Source: Carboxylicivirga sediminis (GTDB lineage Bacteria; Bacteroidota; Bacteroidia; Bacteroidales; Marinilabiliaceae). From it: a stretch of DNA of 64,000 nucleotides. A model generated the notes under the pieces. The model was not told where the DNA came from and did not search any database. It saw only the letters and a program-made list of their open reading frames with translations. Both the position numbers and the translations under genes were made by a program. This document shows, piece after piece, positions 17,016 to 26,627 of this stretch. How positions within the stretch are numbered: position 1 is the first letter of the stretch; every line of letters begins with the position of its first letter. The stretch lies in contig NZ_JAGTAR010000007.1 in NCBI RefSeq assembly GCF_018156225.1, forward strand, positions 62,001-126,000. Reading direction: 5' to 3'.

Positions 17016-18890
17016 CTATTTTTTCTTGTTCAAAATAGCTTCAATCTCGTCCATGATGCTGTTCATGGCCTCAATGGCCTTATCAAACGGTTCTGATGAA
17101 GTCATGTCTACACCGGCTTTTTTAAGCAATTCGATTGGGTAATCCGAGCCACCTGATGACAGGAACTCGATGTAACGCTTAGTGGCTTCCTTATCGCCTT
17201 CCAGCACTTTAGCTGCTAAAGCCTGTGAGGCCACAAAAGATGTACTGTACTGGTACACATAAAAGTTCATGTAGAAGTGAGGAATGGCAGCCCATTCAAC
17301 CGCAATATTATCTTCAACGGTACACACACCTTTATCGTGTCCGTAGTATTTGCGGGTAATGTCGCCATACATCTGTGTTAACACTTTACCTGTTAAAGGT
17401 GTGCCTTTTTCGGCTGCTTCATGTATAGCCAGTTCAAACTCGGCAAATTGTGTCTGGCGGAACAAGGTGCCTTTAAAGCCATCGAGCATGCTCATTAATA
17501 AAGACAGACGTAAATCATCGTCTTTCAGTTTTTTCTGCATCATGTCGTTCAGCAATACCTCGTTGAAGGTAGAGGCTACCTCCGCTACGAAAGTAGCATA
17601 GTCGGCTGTTGCAAATGGCTGTGTTTTGTTTGAGAAATAGCTGTGCATGGTATGTCCCAGCTCGTGAGTCAGGGTACTCACCTCGTTATACTGGTCGGTG
17701 TAGTTCATTAAAATGTAAGGGTGCACGTCGTAGGCGCCACCGTTTGAATAGGCACCACTGCGTTTACCAGGGTTTGGATACACATCAATCCAGCGGCTGT
17801 TAAATGCTTTATCAACGACTTCTACATACTCTTTACCCAGTGGTTTCAATGATGTCAGGATAAGCTCCTGTGCTTCTTCGTACGAGTATTTCAGTTCAAC
17901 ACCTTTTACGGTTGGCGCATACATATCCGAGTACACCAGCTCATCAACACCAAGCATACGCTTCTTAAGCGCCAGGTAACGGTGGAACGTCTCCAGATTA
18001 TTATTCACATTTTCAACCAGCGACTTGTATACTTCAACCGGAATATTGTTTGGCTTAACGGCTGCTTCTAATGCCGAATTATAGTTGCGGGCTTTGGCAC
18101 GGAAAACGTTCACTTTAACCTGACCGTTCAGCATTTCACCAAAGGTACCTTCGTATTTCAGGTAGTTGTCCCAGTATACTTTGGTGGCTTCCTGACGCAT
18201 CTCACGGTCGGCCGATGAGCGGGCAACACTAAAGCTGGCAGGTGTCAGTTCGGTTTCTTTACCATCCATCATAATGGTAGCACGTGGCATTTCGGCGTTG
18301 CTGAATACACTGAATGCCGCATTAGCAGTACCGGTGATCATACCTGTTTTAGCCATCACAGCTTCTTCCAGTTCTGACAGGGTGTGCATCTTCATGCGGT
18401 ACACATCCATCAGCCCCATCTCATAAATTTTTAGTTTTGGTTCCTCTGCAATAAACTGCTTCATGGTAGCTTCAGGGATAGCAGCCAGCTCAGGTGTTAC
18501 AAACGAGGCTTTTTGACCATATTCAATAAAAACCTGGCGGATTTCCTTCACGCGACCCATGTTATCTGCATCGCGCAGGTCAACATCCGATTTAAGTGAA
18601 GCATAAATGTAAAGGCGGTAGCCTTCCTTCATCAGTTGTTCTGAATATTGCATGTAATTCAACAGGCTGGCGGCAGATGTGCCCAACTGGCCTTTGTAGC
18701 TGCTCACCTTTTCCATTTCTTGAGCCAACTTATCTTTAGCAGCCGACCAGGCCTGGTCACTTTCATACAAATCAGTGAAATTCCATTTGTATTTGTCTTC
18801 AATCTCAGAGCGCTCTTTTTGAGCAAAAGAAGTCATTACAGTCAATAGCATTAAGGCCAGTGACAGCAGTTTGGTAGATACTTTCTTCAT
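17016..18890 (-). CDS. pepF: Oligoendopeptidase F (M3B metallopeptidase), exported
   Basis: Zinc oligopeptidase that cuts short peptides. The protein is 624 residues, the usual PepF length of about 600 plus a signal peptide (ending near TSFAQ), so it should act in the periplasm. The catalytic motif is HELGH at residues 409-413 in LTHELGHTMHSYF, with a conserved downstream Glu-containing helix (AEVASTFNEVLL). The N-terminal helical lobe begins KERSEIEDKYKWNFTDLYES, a family hallmark. It has its own terminator and a 350-bp upstream region, so it is likely monocistronic. It fits a peptide-scavenging lifestyle. Confidence 0.93.
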   Translation of the reverse strand: MKKVSTKLLSLALMLLTVMTSFAQKERSEIEDKYKWNFTDLYESDQAWSAAKDKLAQEMEKVSSYKGQLGTSAASLLNYMQYSEQLMKEGYRLYIYASLKSDVDLRDADNMGRVKEIRQVFIEYGQKASFVTPELAAIPEATMKQFIAEEPKLKIYEMGLMDVYRMKMHTLSELEEAVMAKTGMITGTANAAFSVFSNAEMPRATIMMDGKETELTPASFSVARSSADREMRQEATKVYWDNYLKYEGTFGEMLNGQVKVNVFRAKARNYNSALEAAVKPNNIPVEVYKSLVENVNNNLETFHRYLALKKRMLGVDELVYSDMYAPTVKGVELKYSYEEAQELILTSLKPLGKEYVEVVDKAFNSRWIDVYPNPGKRSGAYSNGGAYDVHPYILMNYTDQYNEVSTLTHELGHTMHSYFSNKTQPFATADYATFVAEVASTFNEVLLNDMMQKKLKDDDLRLSLLMSMLDGFKGTLFRQTQFAEFELAIHEAAEKGTPLTGKVLTQMYGDITRKYYGHDKGVCTVEDNIAVEWAAIPHFYMNFYVYQYSTSFVASQALAAKVLEGDKEATKRYIEFLSSGGSDYPIELLKKAGVDMTSSEPFDKAIEAMNSIMDEIEAILNKKK

Positions 18891-19243
18891 GGTTTAATCG
18901 TTGTGTGTTAATTATTAGTGCCGCAAAATAAGGAAAGTAAATGAGAAGCACATATGTTTAGGGGGTATAATGGCGATGCGAAAAGATGATTATCATCAAT
19001 TGTGAAGGTCTGCCAGAGGCTAGTTGTTAGCTTTTTCAGGGATGCTAATTAAAAGGCTAATTGCTTATGGCAGATAGCTAGCGAATCTTATGACGTACAA
19101 ATTAAAGTGTTATTTTTCTTCGTCCTCGTCCTCTGTCTTCTGACTTATTTTTTAAAAAAAATCCATTTTCGATAAGGGTAAAAAAACACATGAGCTGTCC
19201 TTATGATGACAATGCGATAAATAAACAATTAAACCTAAATATC
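18891..19243. other. Divergent intergenic region with two inverted repeats
   Basis: 353 bp between divergently transcribed genes, so it must hold promoters for both. GATGAT-T-ATCATC at 18985-18997 is a perfect short palindrome and could be an operator. TCTGCCA (19009-19015) and TGGCAGA (19068-19074) form the ends of a larger imperfect stem. No ORF or RNA gene is recognised. Confidence 0.4.
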
Positions 19244-20548
19244 ATGAAAGCAAATAGTCAATCAATTGGATTAAGCACACGTTTCTTTTGGATTTTGATG
19301 GCAGGAATGCTCTCCATCTCTTTTATGGCCCAGGGAGTGGTAAAAAAAGAGAAGCGGGTTTTTGAAGAAGGCACCTATAAAGAAATCAAAGGAAAAGTTG
19401 TGGATGCAAACAGTGGCGACGACCTGGTATTTGCCAACGTAACCATTGAAGGAACGAACATAGCAACAGTTACTAATTCCGAAGGTAGTTTTGCACTAAA
19501 AGTGCCCAACGAAATGCTGAACAAGAATATGACCTTCTCATACATCGGCTATGAAAAGAAGTCAGTACCTATTGCTTCTCTTAAAGACGACAAAAACAAG
19601 ATTAAGCTGGAACTACTAACGGTGTCATTGGATGCCATTACAGTGTTTCCCAAGGATCCTAACCTACTCATTGAGGCAGTTTTGAATCATCGAAAAGACA
19701 ATTACTCGCAGGATGAGAATAAAATGACTGCTTTTTACCGCGAGACAATTCGTAAGCGCCGCAACTATGCATCTTTATCAGAAGCTGTAGTGGAAGTGTA
19801 TAAGCAAGGCTATTCAAACCATAAAGATGATGCAGTGAAGCTGCTGAAGGGACGTAAGAGCGTTGATTACAGTAAGCTGGATACCGTATTGTTCAAATTG
19901 CAGGGCGGCCCATATTCAACATTGATGCTGGATATTATGAAGAGTCCGTATATGATTTTACGATACGACTTACTTGACCAGTATGATTTTGAGATTGCCA
20001 ATATCACCCGTCAGGACGATCGCATATTGTATATCTTAAATTTCAAGCAGAAAGACTGGGTACCTGAACCATTGTTCTACGGCAGTTTATACATCGACTC
20101 TGAAACTATGGCTATTGTAAGTGCATCGTACAATGTAAATACTGAGGATAAAAGAGCAGTAGGTGAGATGTTTATCAAGCGTAAGCCTGCCGGTGCCGAT
20201 GTTTATCCCACTAAAGCGTCTTACCTGGTGACCTACCGAGAGAAAGGTGGTAAGTGGATCTATGGTTACTCGCGTGGTGAGATAACATTTAAGGTGGATT
20301 GGAAGAAAAAGTGGTTTAACACTGTTTACCATACCGGTATTGAAATGGCTATTACCGATTGGGAAAGAACAAGTGAGAAAGCTTTTAAAGGTACAGAGCG
20401 TATGAAGAAGAGCGTGGTGATGAGTGATACCGAAATGGGCTTTGCTGATGCTGATTTCTGGGGAGCCTATAATGTGATTGAACCAGAAAAATCAATCGAG
20501 TCGGCTATTAAAAAGATTCAGAAGAATATCGAAAAGCTGGATAACTAG
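19244..20548 (+). CDS. Carboxypeptidase-regulatory-like domain protein, exported
   Basis: An envelope protein of 434 residues with a signal peptide (ending near FMAQG). A CarboxypepD_reg-like/TonB-plug-type beta sandwich lies at about residues 30-110 (EIKGKVVDANSGDDLVFANV ... SYIGYEKKSV), as on SusC proteins, but no beta barrel follows. The remaining 320 residues form a conserved Bacteroidota region without a known catalytic motif. ATG 19244 is preferred because the signal peptide begins there; an upstream ATG at 19190 would put 18 polar residues in front of it. A role in envelope maintenance or surface display is a guess. Confidence 0.72.
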   Translation: MKANSQSIGLSTRFFWILMAGMLSISFMAQGVVKKEKRVFEEGTYKEIKGKVVDANSGDDLVFANVTIEGTNIATVTNSEGSFALKVPNEMLNKNMTFSYIGYEKKSVPIASLKDDKNKIKLELLTVSLDAITVFPKDPNLLIEAVLNHRKDNYSQDENKMTAFYRETIRKRRNYASLSEAVVEVYKQGYSNHKDDAVKLLKGRKSVDYSKLDTVLFKLQGGPYSTLMLDIMKSPYMILRYDLLDQYDFEIANITRQDDRILYILNFKQKDWVPEPLFYGSLYIDSETMAIVSASYNVNTEDKRAVGEMFIKRKPAGADVYPTKASYLVTYREKGGKWIYGYSRGEITFKVDWKKKWFNTVYHTGIEMAITDWERTSEKAFKGTERMKKSVVMSDTEMGFADADFWGAYNVIEPEKSIESAIKKIQKNIEKLDN

Positions 20549-20573
20549 CATTAAAACCAATACATCATATATC

Positions 20574-20603
20574 AAGCTGGTAGTCCCTGGTGACTATCAG
20601 CTT
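20574..20603 (+). terminator. Terminator overlapping the end of the convergent MATE gene
   Basis: AAGCTGGTAGTC pairs with GACTATCAGCTT (11 of 12) and is followed by TCTTTTTG on the plus strand. It includes the last codons of the MATE gene on the other strand. Confidence 0.75.
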
Positions 20604-21973
20604 TCTTTTTGCCCAAATGCAATGGCCCTGTTAAGGCGCTTAAGCTCGTAAATTAGAAATACTGATGTAATCAGAGCCGATACGGTATCGGCAATCGGTC
20701 CGGCCAGCCATACGCCATTAAGGCCGATGTGCTTGGGCAATATCAGCAAAATAGGTACCAGCACAATCACCTGACGAAGTAAGGAGATTAGCGCAGCCAA
20801 ACCGGCTTTTCCGGTCGACTGAAAATAGTTACCCGTTATAATCTGAAATCCAACCAGTGGCAGAGCCAGCAAAAAGAGTCTTAATCCGCGTGTGCCAATA
20901 TCAAGCAGCTCCTGACTGTTGTTGTTAAAGGCTTTAATAATGGTACGCGGAAATAATTCGCTCAAGGCAAATCCCAGTATGGAAATGATGGTGGCAAATA
21001 TCAGTCCTATAACCAATGTTTCTTTCACACGGCGATAGTTTTTAGCCCCATAATTGAACCCTATGATGGGTTGGGCGGCCATATTAATGGCAATAACGGT
21101 CATTACGAGCAGCATGGCTACGCTCATGATCACACCCATGGCACCAACCGCCAGATCGCCTCCATATTTCACCAATTGCACATTAAAAGTACCGAACACC
21201 AGGCTTGAAGCCATTTGCATCGAGAATGGAGCAAAGCCGATGGAGATGATGTACCAGATAATCTCATTGTTGAGCTTAAAGTTGCGTACTCTAAGCCGTA
21301 TAACCGAACGCCGGCTTCTGAAATGCGCAATGACCCAAATACATAAAGCCAGCTGCGATAAAATTGTGGCATAGGCGGCTCCTTCGACACCCATGTTAAG
21401 GCCAAATATGAATATCGGGTCCAATATCAGGTTTAAGCCGGCACTGATGAGCATTGATACCATGGCTACCTTTGCACTGCCCTCAGAGCGTATCAGGTTA
21501 TTCAGCGAGTAGCCAACAATATTAAATACCGATCCAAATAATATGATGTTAAGATATTCATTGGCATAGTCGAAGGTTTCGTCATTAACACCAAAAAAGC
21601 GAAGCAATGGATCTTTAATTGTAAACCCAAGAAACATAATAAACAAGGCAACCATCACCATGAGTACAAAGGCGTTGCCAAGCACTTTTTCAGCCCGGTC
21701 AAAGTCTTTTTTACCCAGGTTTAGAGAGACCCGCACACCGGCTCCCATGCCTATCAGCATACCAAAAGCCATCATGATGACCATGATAGGGAATACAGCA
21801 CTTAGGCCCGATAGAGCCATGGCTCCCACGCCATGCCCGATAAAAATGCGGTCGACAATGTTATAAAGAGAGTTGATAATGACACCTGCAAAGGCTGGCA
21901 AAAAGTACCTCCAAAGGAGCTTTGGAATCTTCTCAAATTCCAGCTCTTTTACATTTTGTGCCTGTTTCGACAT
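20597..21973 (-). CDS. MATE family efflux transporter (MepA/DinF-like)
   Basis: Multidrug and toxic compound extrusion transporter of 458 residues with about 12 hydrophobic helices. Family markers include YNIVDRIFIGHGVG near the N-terminus and the internal repeat at PIIGFNYGAKNYRRV in the second half. It is expected to exchange cationic or organic substrates for H+ or Na+ at the inner membrane. ATG 21973 is preferred over a start 36 bp upstream because the extra 12 residues are atypical and the -7 promoter motif lies upstream of 21973. The gene is monocistronic. Confidence 0.9.
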   Translation of the reverse strand: MSKQAQNVKELEFEKIPKLLWRYFLPAFAGVIINSLYNIVDRIFIGHGVGAMALSGLSAVFPIMVIMMAFGMLIGMGAGVRVSLNLGKKDFDRAEKVLGNAFVLMVMVALFIMFLGFTIKDPLLRFFGVNDETFDYANEYLNIILFGSVFNIVGYSLNNLIRSEGSAKVAMVSMLISAGLNLILDPIFIFGLNMGVEGAAYATILSQLALCIWVIAHFRSRRSVIRLRVRNFKLNNEIIWYIISIGFAPFSMQMASSLVFGTFNVQLVKYGGDLAVGAMGVIMSVAMLLVMTVIAINMAAQPIIGFNYGAKNYRRVKETLVIGLIFATIISILGFALSELFPRTIIKAFNNNSQELLDIGTRGLRLFLLALPLVGFQIITGNYFQSTGKAGLAALISLLRQVIVLVPILLILPKHIGLNGVWLAGPIADTVSALITSVFLIYELKRLNRAIAFGQKES

Positions 21974-21997
21974 GAATAAAGTTTCTGTTGCGCGGCA

Positions 21998-22005
21998 CAA
22001 AAGTA
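21998..22005 (-). promoter_or_regulatory. Putative -7 element for the MATE gene
   Basis: TACTTTTG on the minus strand matches the Bacteroidota TAnnTTTG consensus, 25 bp upstream of the chosen start. No well-spaced TTG -33 box was found. Confidence 0.3.
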
Positions 22006-22177
22006 ACAAAAGGTAATCAACGACTGGGTTATTTCATGCTTTTTGTCAGTTTTTATTGTTTATTATGAGAAATTAAATATATCAACCTCGATTATCAAAA
22101 GGCCGTTTAACTTTGAAATATGTTTTTCTCATTTTAAATGGCTAATTTGTTATTTGTTTAATTACTATACCTATTCT

Positions 22178-23623
22178 ATGAGAGTAAGACTACTGATTAT
22201 TTTAAGTATTATTTTGGCTAGCGCTAGTGCCCAGGATGCCCATTACTGGACCGAACAATATGGTACGCGCTCTATGTTGCTGAGCAACTCGGTGTATGGT
22301 AGTGTTGAGGATTTAGGAGCCGTATATTACAATCCGGCCCGCTTGAGTTTTATCGAAGAAAATGCCTTTTTAATTAGTGGTAAAGTGTATCAGCTTAGTT
22401 CATACGCTTTTGATACAAATACTAATGGTGAACGCACGTCACCTAAAAGGCAGTCGTCTTTTGGTGGTGCGCCCAGTTTGCTGGCTGGTACCTACCGCGT
22501 TAAAGGGTGGGATAAGCACTCTTTTGCCTACTCCTTTTTAGGGCGTCGTAATATGGATATCAGCCTCACGGAAAGCAGCAGCACTTATGGCGATGTTCTG
22601 CCAATATTACCTGGTGAGGAGTACTTTAGTGGTGATGTTTACCTTCAAAAGAAGTTTAACGAAGAATGGTTTGGTCTCAGTTGGTCGTTTGCCCCCAACG
22701 AGCGATTTAGCATTGGCTTATCTAATTTTTTGACCATTCGCAAGCAGAATGCACTGGATGAAACGCAGATATATGCCTATACCGAAGCTCAGGATGTTGA
22801 ATCGTATAAAAACAATAATAGCTATAGTTTTTCGCACGCCGGTGTGCTATGGAAGATTGGCTTGGCTTGGAATCTCGACCCTATAACCTGTGGGATTACC
22901 ATAACGACGCCAATGGTTTCTCTATCGGGTAATGGCTCCTTTAACTACGACTACGTTTATACAGGTATTAATGAGGCTAATCCCATTTATGAGCGCAATA
23001 AGCAAAATGATTTGGATATGACCTATAAAACACCATTCTCGATAGCTGGTGGTGTGGGAGTTAATATTAAACGTAACTCAATTCATGCCAGCGCCGAGTA
23101 TTTTGGGGCTATAAGTGAATATACACTGATGACCAGTGAACCGTTTACCGGTCAGAGTACCAATACAGAATATCAGGCAGTTTTGGTTGATAAGCTGAAG
23201 CCGGTGCTCAACTTTGGTATTGGTTATAATTTTGTGTTTAGCGATGCTCTTTATGGGTATATCAGTTATTCAACAGATTTTTCCGCGGCTTCGGCAACGG
23301 TAAACGAAGGAGATATATTCAGGGCCAAAACCTATGCATCTACCTTTAAAAGCAATATTAACCATTTTGGGGGTGGAGTGGTGATGCACCTCAAAAGAGC
23401 AGATATTACTTTAGGTGCTTCGCTGGCAACTACCGACTACCGGATTAAGCGCTCGCTGGTATTTCCCGAGGATGGCAATTCCGGTATCTTTGATCCGGAC
23501 GCTTACACTGATGTTCATTGGAATCGCTGGCGTTTCATCGTCGGTGTATCTATACCTTTCTTAAATGATTTTGCCAAAAAGTGGGAGGATAAACTGCTCA
23601 ACAACGGCGATAAGGCCAATTGA
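22178..23623 (+). CDS. Outer-membrane beta-barrel protein (FadL/PorV-like)
   Basis: An outer-membrane protein of about 481 residues with a signal peptide (LLIILSIILASASAQ). The mature part alternates short amphipathic strands and opens with the FadL/PorV-type motif (GTRSMLLSNSVYGSVEDLGAVYYNPA). The C-terminus has an SIPFL-like closing strand. FadL-type channels carry hydrophobic compounds and PorV-type proteins serve T9SS; neither is proven here. ATG 22178 is chosen because it opens on the signal peptide, while an earlier in-frame ATG (22043) adds 45 residues that do not look like protein. The stop is 2 bp from the convergent neighbour's stop. Confidence 0.75.
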   Translation: MRVRLLIILSIILASASAQDAHYWTEQYGTRSMLLSNSVYGSVEDLGAVYYNPARLSFIEENAFLISGKVYQLSSYAFDTNTNGERTSPKRQSSFGGAPSLLAGTYRVKGWDKHSFAYSFLGRRNMDISLTESSSTYGDVLPILPGEEYFSGDVYLQKKFNEEWFGLSWSFAPNERFSIGLSNFLTIRKQNALDETQIYAYTEAQDVESYKNNNSYSFSHAGVLWKIGLAWNLDPITCGITITTPMVSLSGNGSFNYDYVYTGINEANPIYERNKQNDLDMTYKTPFSIAGGVGVNIKRNSIHASAEYFGAISEYTLMTSEPFTGQSTNTEYQAVLVDKLKPVLNFGIGYNFVFSDALYGYISYSTDFSAASATVNEGDIFRAKTYASTFKSNINHFGGGVVMHLKRADITLGASLATTDYRIKRSLVFPEDGNSGIFDPDAYTDVHWNRWRFIVGVSIPFLNDFAKKWEDKLLNNGDKAN

Positions 23624-23625
23624 TT

Positions 23626-24150
23626 TCAGGCGATCGCCTCTAAAATTTTCTTAGCCCGGTTGACTTCTCCTTTACTGCCGTATGGCAGTAGGTTTTCGAG
23701 TACAGCTTTGAGTTCGGGAATAAGTTCAGGATAGGTGGTGGTTAAATTATAAATGATTTGCATACAATGGGCTTTAACGGCTATGGGTGTTTCCTCGGTT
23801 TGTAGCCAGGTAAAACAACAATTGAGCAAATTACCATCAGCTTTTTCGCTAATATCGTGCTGGGTAAGTATTCTCAGGTAGTGCCGTCTGATGCTTTGAT
23901 TAGTAAGCTGTGGGGTGCGTTCCAAAATCAGCTCCAGATAGTCATCCAGCACATGCACGTCTATGTCATGAGTCAAGTCAAGCAGGTAGGCAGAACGCCA
24001 GGCGATTTTACTATCTGCATGTTCGTTTAATTCAAAAAGAATCTGAATATCATCTGATGATTGGTATAGTTCTTTAGCCAGGTTTTTAAATGAATCACCT
24101 GCCCATTCGCCATCAATCAGCGATATTAGTTCTTCTTTTCGTTTATGCAT
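23626..24150 (-). CDS. HEAT-like helical repeat protein
   Basis: 174 residues, wholly alpha-helical by composition, with weak HEAT/armadillo periodicity (KIAWRSAYLLDLTHDID, PIAVKAHCMQIIYNL). There is no signal peptide, so it is cytoplasmic. ATG 24150 (MHKRKEELI) is preferred since a near-consensus -7 element TATCTTTG lies only 4 bp upstream at 24155-24162, which would give a nearly leaderless mRNA. The protein may be a Bacteroidota-specific adaptor, but its function is unknown. Its promoter is divergent from the Lnb-like gene. Confidence 0.6.
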   Translation of the reverse strand: MHKRKEELISLIDGEWAGDSFKNLAKELYQSSDDIQILFELNEHADSKIAWRSAYLLDLTHDIDVHVLDDYLELILERTPQLTNQSIRRHYLRILTQHDISEKADGNLLNCCFTWLQTEETPIAVKAHCMQIIYNLTTTYPELIPELKAVLENLLPYGSKGEVNRAKKILEAIA

Positions 24151-24241
24151 GGCGCAAAGATACAGCCCTTGAGCAATATTCGATAGCAGCAAGATGTTTT
24201 TTGGCACTGATAATTTTATATCTTCGACAAAAAAACAAAAA

Positions 24242-25405
24242 ATGCGTTACCTCCTTATACTCTCTTTACTGCTGGGTTTTACTTTTCATACGTCAGCCAC
24301 ACAGCAGTTATCAAACGAAGCTAGTATCTCATTATTAACCTGCTCGCCCGGCGATCAGCTATATTCACTGTTTGGCCACAGTGCTATCAGAGTGAATGAT
24401 CCGGTTACCGGATATGATCAGGTATTTAACTATGGTACTTTTGACTTTGATACACCAAATTTCTACCTCAAGTTTGCGAAGGGAGATCTAAACTATTGGC
24501 TTACCTATTATAGTTTTGAGCGTTTTAAAAGAGCCTATGCCTATTATGGGCAAAGTGTGGTTGAGAATAAGCTAAACCTGAGTAACAAGGAGAAACAAAA
24601 ACTGTTTGACGCACTTTTGTTTAATGCACAGGAGGAAAATCGCTATTATCGTTATGATTTCTTATTTGATAACTGTGCTTCGCGCATCCGTGATATTATA
24701 GAGGCTAATGTTGATGGAACGCTAACTTATGATTCCAAAGAGGTGCAATCATATAGCTATCGCGAAATGTTGCATCTATACAATGGTGCATATCCCTGGA
24801 TTAGCAATGGCCTGGATATTATTCTTGGCCTAAAAACAGATGATAATGCCAGCCAGTATAACCAAATGTTTTTGCCTGATTATTTGCAGCAGCATTTGGC
24901 AGCAGCCAGCGTCAGCAATGAAGCCACCAAACGGTTATTAGGGCCCGATATACCCGTAATAACCATTAAAACAACCGTTGCACCTGGAGGATTTGCACCA
25001 GCGCAGGTGTTTTGGTTCCTGTTTATTCTTTCAATGTTTATTGCTTACACCGAGCTAAAGCGGAAAAAGCCATTGGTATTCCTCAATCGGCTGTTTTTAT
25101 TGCTTACTGGTATCGTTGGTGCATTAATTTTCTTCCTTTGGTTCCTATCAAGGCACAGTGTAACAGGTGAAAACTTCAATATACTATGGGCCATGCCTTT
25201 TAACTTGTTTGTAGCATTCTTTGCTTCATGGTTTTACAAGTCAAAGGTATTTAAACTGTACCTGGCAATGCTGGTAGTATGTGCAGCTATCCCTGTTGTA
25301 TTCTTTTGGATGATACCGCAATATCTGCCTGTTATTGTGTACCCATTGTGTCTTCTGTTAATCAGTCGATATGCTACCTGGCTATATCTCTTAACAAGGC
25401 GTTAA
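24242..25405 (+). CDS. lnb: DUF4105 protein, Lnb-type lipoprotein N-acyltransferase candidate
   Basis: 387 residues: a signal peptide (about 1-19), a DUF4105 domain of the NlpC/P60-like cysteine fold (about 25-235) and a C-terminal block of four or five membrane helices (about 255-385). The likely catalytic pair is His46 (SLFGHSAIRV) and Cys145 (DNCASRIRD). DUF4105 proteins with this build are the Lnb lipoprotein N-acyltransferases described in Bacteroides, which add the third acyl chain to outer-membrane lipoproteins. Assignment rests on the domain pattern; other DUF4105 paralogues of unknown role exist. ATG 24242 is chosen as the start of the signal peptide. Confidence 0.65.
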   Translation: MRYLLILSLLLGFTFHTSATQQLSNEASISLLTCSPGDQLYSLFGHSAIRVNDPVTGYDQVFNYGTFDFDTPNFYLKFAKGDLNYWLTYYSFERFKRAYAYYGQSVVENKLNLSNKEKQKLFDALLFNAQEENRYYRYDFLFDNCASRIRDIIEANVDGTLTYDSKEVQSYSYREMLHLYNGAYPWISNGLDIILGLKTDDNASQYNQMFLPDYLQQHLAAASVSNEATKRLLGPDIPVITIKTTVAPGGFAPAQVFWFLFILSMFIAYTELKRKKPLVFLNRLFLLLTGIVGALIFFLWFLSRHSVTGENFNILWAMPFNLFVAFFASWFYKSKVFKLYLAMLVVCAAIPVVFFWMIPQYLPVIVYPLCLLLISRYATWLYLLTRR

Positions 25406-25450
25406 CATCATAGCTTCGAACCATCTAAAAGACTTTCTGTTTGTTTAAAT

Positions 25451-25930
25451 ATGAAACGGATGGTTTTGAGTTTATTTGTGCTGACTGGATTTTTTACGCA
25501 TGCTTATAGTCAGCAGGTAGAAGAGGTGACTGTTAGGCAATTACTGCAACGTGTTAATCAGCAAAATGACAGTGTTTATGTCGTCAACTTTTGGGCTACA
25601 TGGTGTGGCCCTTGTGTTGAAGAGTTACCTGTTTTTAGCGCTGATGAGCTTCATCAAAATCAGAAACACCTTAAAGTTTTACTGGTCAGCCTTGATTTTA
25701 AATCGCAAAAGGAAAAAACTTTAATACCCTTTATCCGTCAGAAAAAGATGGAACAGGAGGTGTTGTTGCTTAATGAACGGAATCCGAATGACTGGGTGGA
25801 TTTGATTCATCCTTCGTGGTCAGGCGCTATTCCGGCAACAGTGATCTATAAGAACAGTTCGTCAGTTTTCCATGAAGGGGAGTTAAACCTTCATGAATTG
25901 AAGGAATTAATTAAGACTATTCACCATTAA
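25451..25930 (+). CDS. TlpA-like thioredoxin, periplasmic
   Basis: 159-residue exported thiol-disulfide protein with a signal peptide ending near AYSQ and a thioredoxin fold. The active site WCGPC has Cys52 and Cys55, in the context NFWATWCGPCVEELP shared by TlpA/ResA. It lacks the long N-terminal DUF4369 arm seen in many Bacteroidota TlpA homologues. Its stop overlaps the next gene's start (TAATGA), so the two thioredoxin-fold proteins are translationally coupled. It probably reduces periplasmic disulfides or supports cytochrome maturation, but the partner is unknown. Confidence 0.85.
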   Translation: MKRMVLSLFVLTGFFTHAYSQQVEEVTVRQLLQRVNQQNDSVYVVNFWATWCGPCVEELPVFSADELHQNQKHLKVLLVSLDFKSQKEKTLIPFIRQKKMEQEVLLLNERNPNDWVDLIHPSWSGAIPATVIYKNSSSVFHEGELNLHELKELIKTIHH

Positions 25931-26523
25931 TGAAATATGTTATGAGAAAAATGAGCACGTTGTTATTGATGTTCGCCTTGTCTTTGGTTGCCATGGCGCA
26001 GGTACAGGTTGGTGATGTTGCGCCAAAATTTAAACTACTGAATACGGATTATACTGAGGTGGCATTAGAGGATTATAACGAGCAGGAAGGGGTTATTCTG
26101 ATTTTTACATGTAACCATTGCCCCTATGCCAAGTTCTACGAAGAGCGTATAAAGCAGCTGCACTCAGCTTATAAATCACAGGGATTTCCGGTGGTAGCCA
26201 TTAATCCCAATGACTCGGTTAAATACAAGGAAGATGGTTTTTCATACATGGTAGATAAAGGCTATGAGTTTCCTTATTTGCTGGACAATGAAGGTATCTA
26301 TAAAGCCTATGGAGCTAATAAAACGCCACATGTGTTTTTGCTTCTTAAATCCGGTGCTGATAACTTTAAAGTAGGATATATTGGCGCTATTGATGATAGT
26401 CCACAGGATGCCAGTGAGGTTCAATTAAAATATCTGGAGAATGCTATTAAGGCTGTTAAAAAAGGAACGGCAATTAATCCTACATTAACAAAAGCAATTG
26501 GTTGCAGCATCAAACCTTTTTAA
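25930..26523 (+). CDS. Thioredoxin-fold peroxiredoxin-like protein, periplasmic
   Basis: 197 residues, exported (signal ending near AMAQ), with an AhpC/TSA-like domain. The CxxC motif lies at residues 61-64 (TCNHCPYAKFYEERI), a form shared by the redoxin family in which CNHCPY replaces WCGPC. A conserved final Cys in AIGCSIKPF may act as resolving cysteine. It is predicted to reduce peroxides or disulfides in the periplasm. The start codon overlaps the stop of the TlpA-like gene, so stoichiometric expression is likely. Confidence 0.83.
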   Translation: MKYVMRKMSTLLLMFALSLVAMAQVQVGDVAPKFKLLNTDYTEVALEDYNEQEGVILIFTCNHCPYAKFYEERIKQLHSAYKSQGFPVVAINPNDSVKYKEDGFSYMVDKGYEFPYLLDNEGIYKAYGANKTPHVFLLLKSGADNFKVGYIGAIDDSPQDASEVQLKYLENAIKAVKKGTAINPTLTKAIGCSIKPF

Positions 26524-26599
26524 TGCATAAAGCGGCCCAATTCAGTCGTATAACTCTCGAATTACTTGTTTGAAAGTTTTAAAACTGAGTAGAAAGCTT

Positions 26600-26607
26600 T
26601 ATTTTTG
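26600..26607 (+). promoter_or_regulatory. Putative -7 element for the serine hydrolase
   Basis: TATTTTTG fits TAnnTTTG and lies 20 bp upstream of ATG 26628. The nearest TTTG (26569-26572) is 27 bp away, more than the usual 17-23, so the -33 box is uncertain. Confidence 0.3.
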
Positions 26608-26627
26608 CGTGGTTGGACATTGAATAC

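Noticed and set aside
22043-22177. Earlier start for the outer-membrane barrel protein
   Set aside because: The extra 45 residues precede a clean signal peptide at 22178 and look like translated leader sequence.
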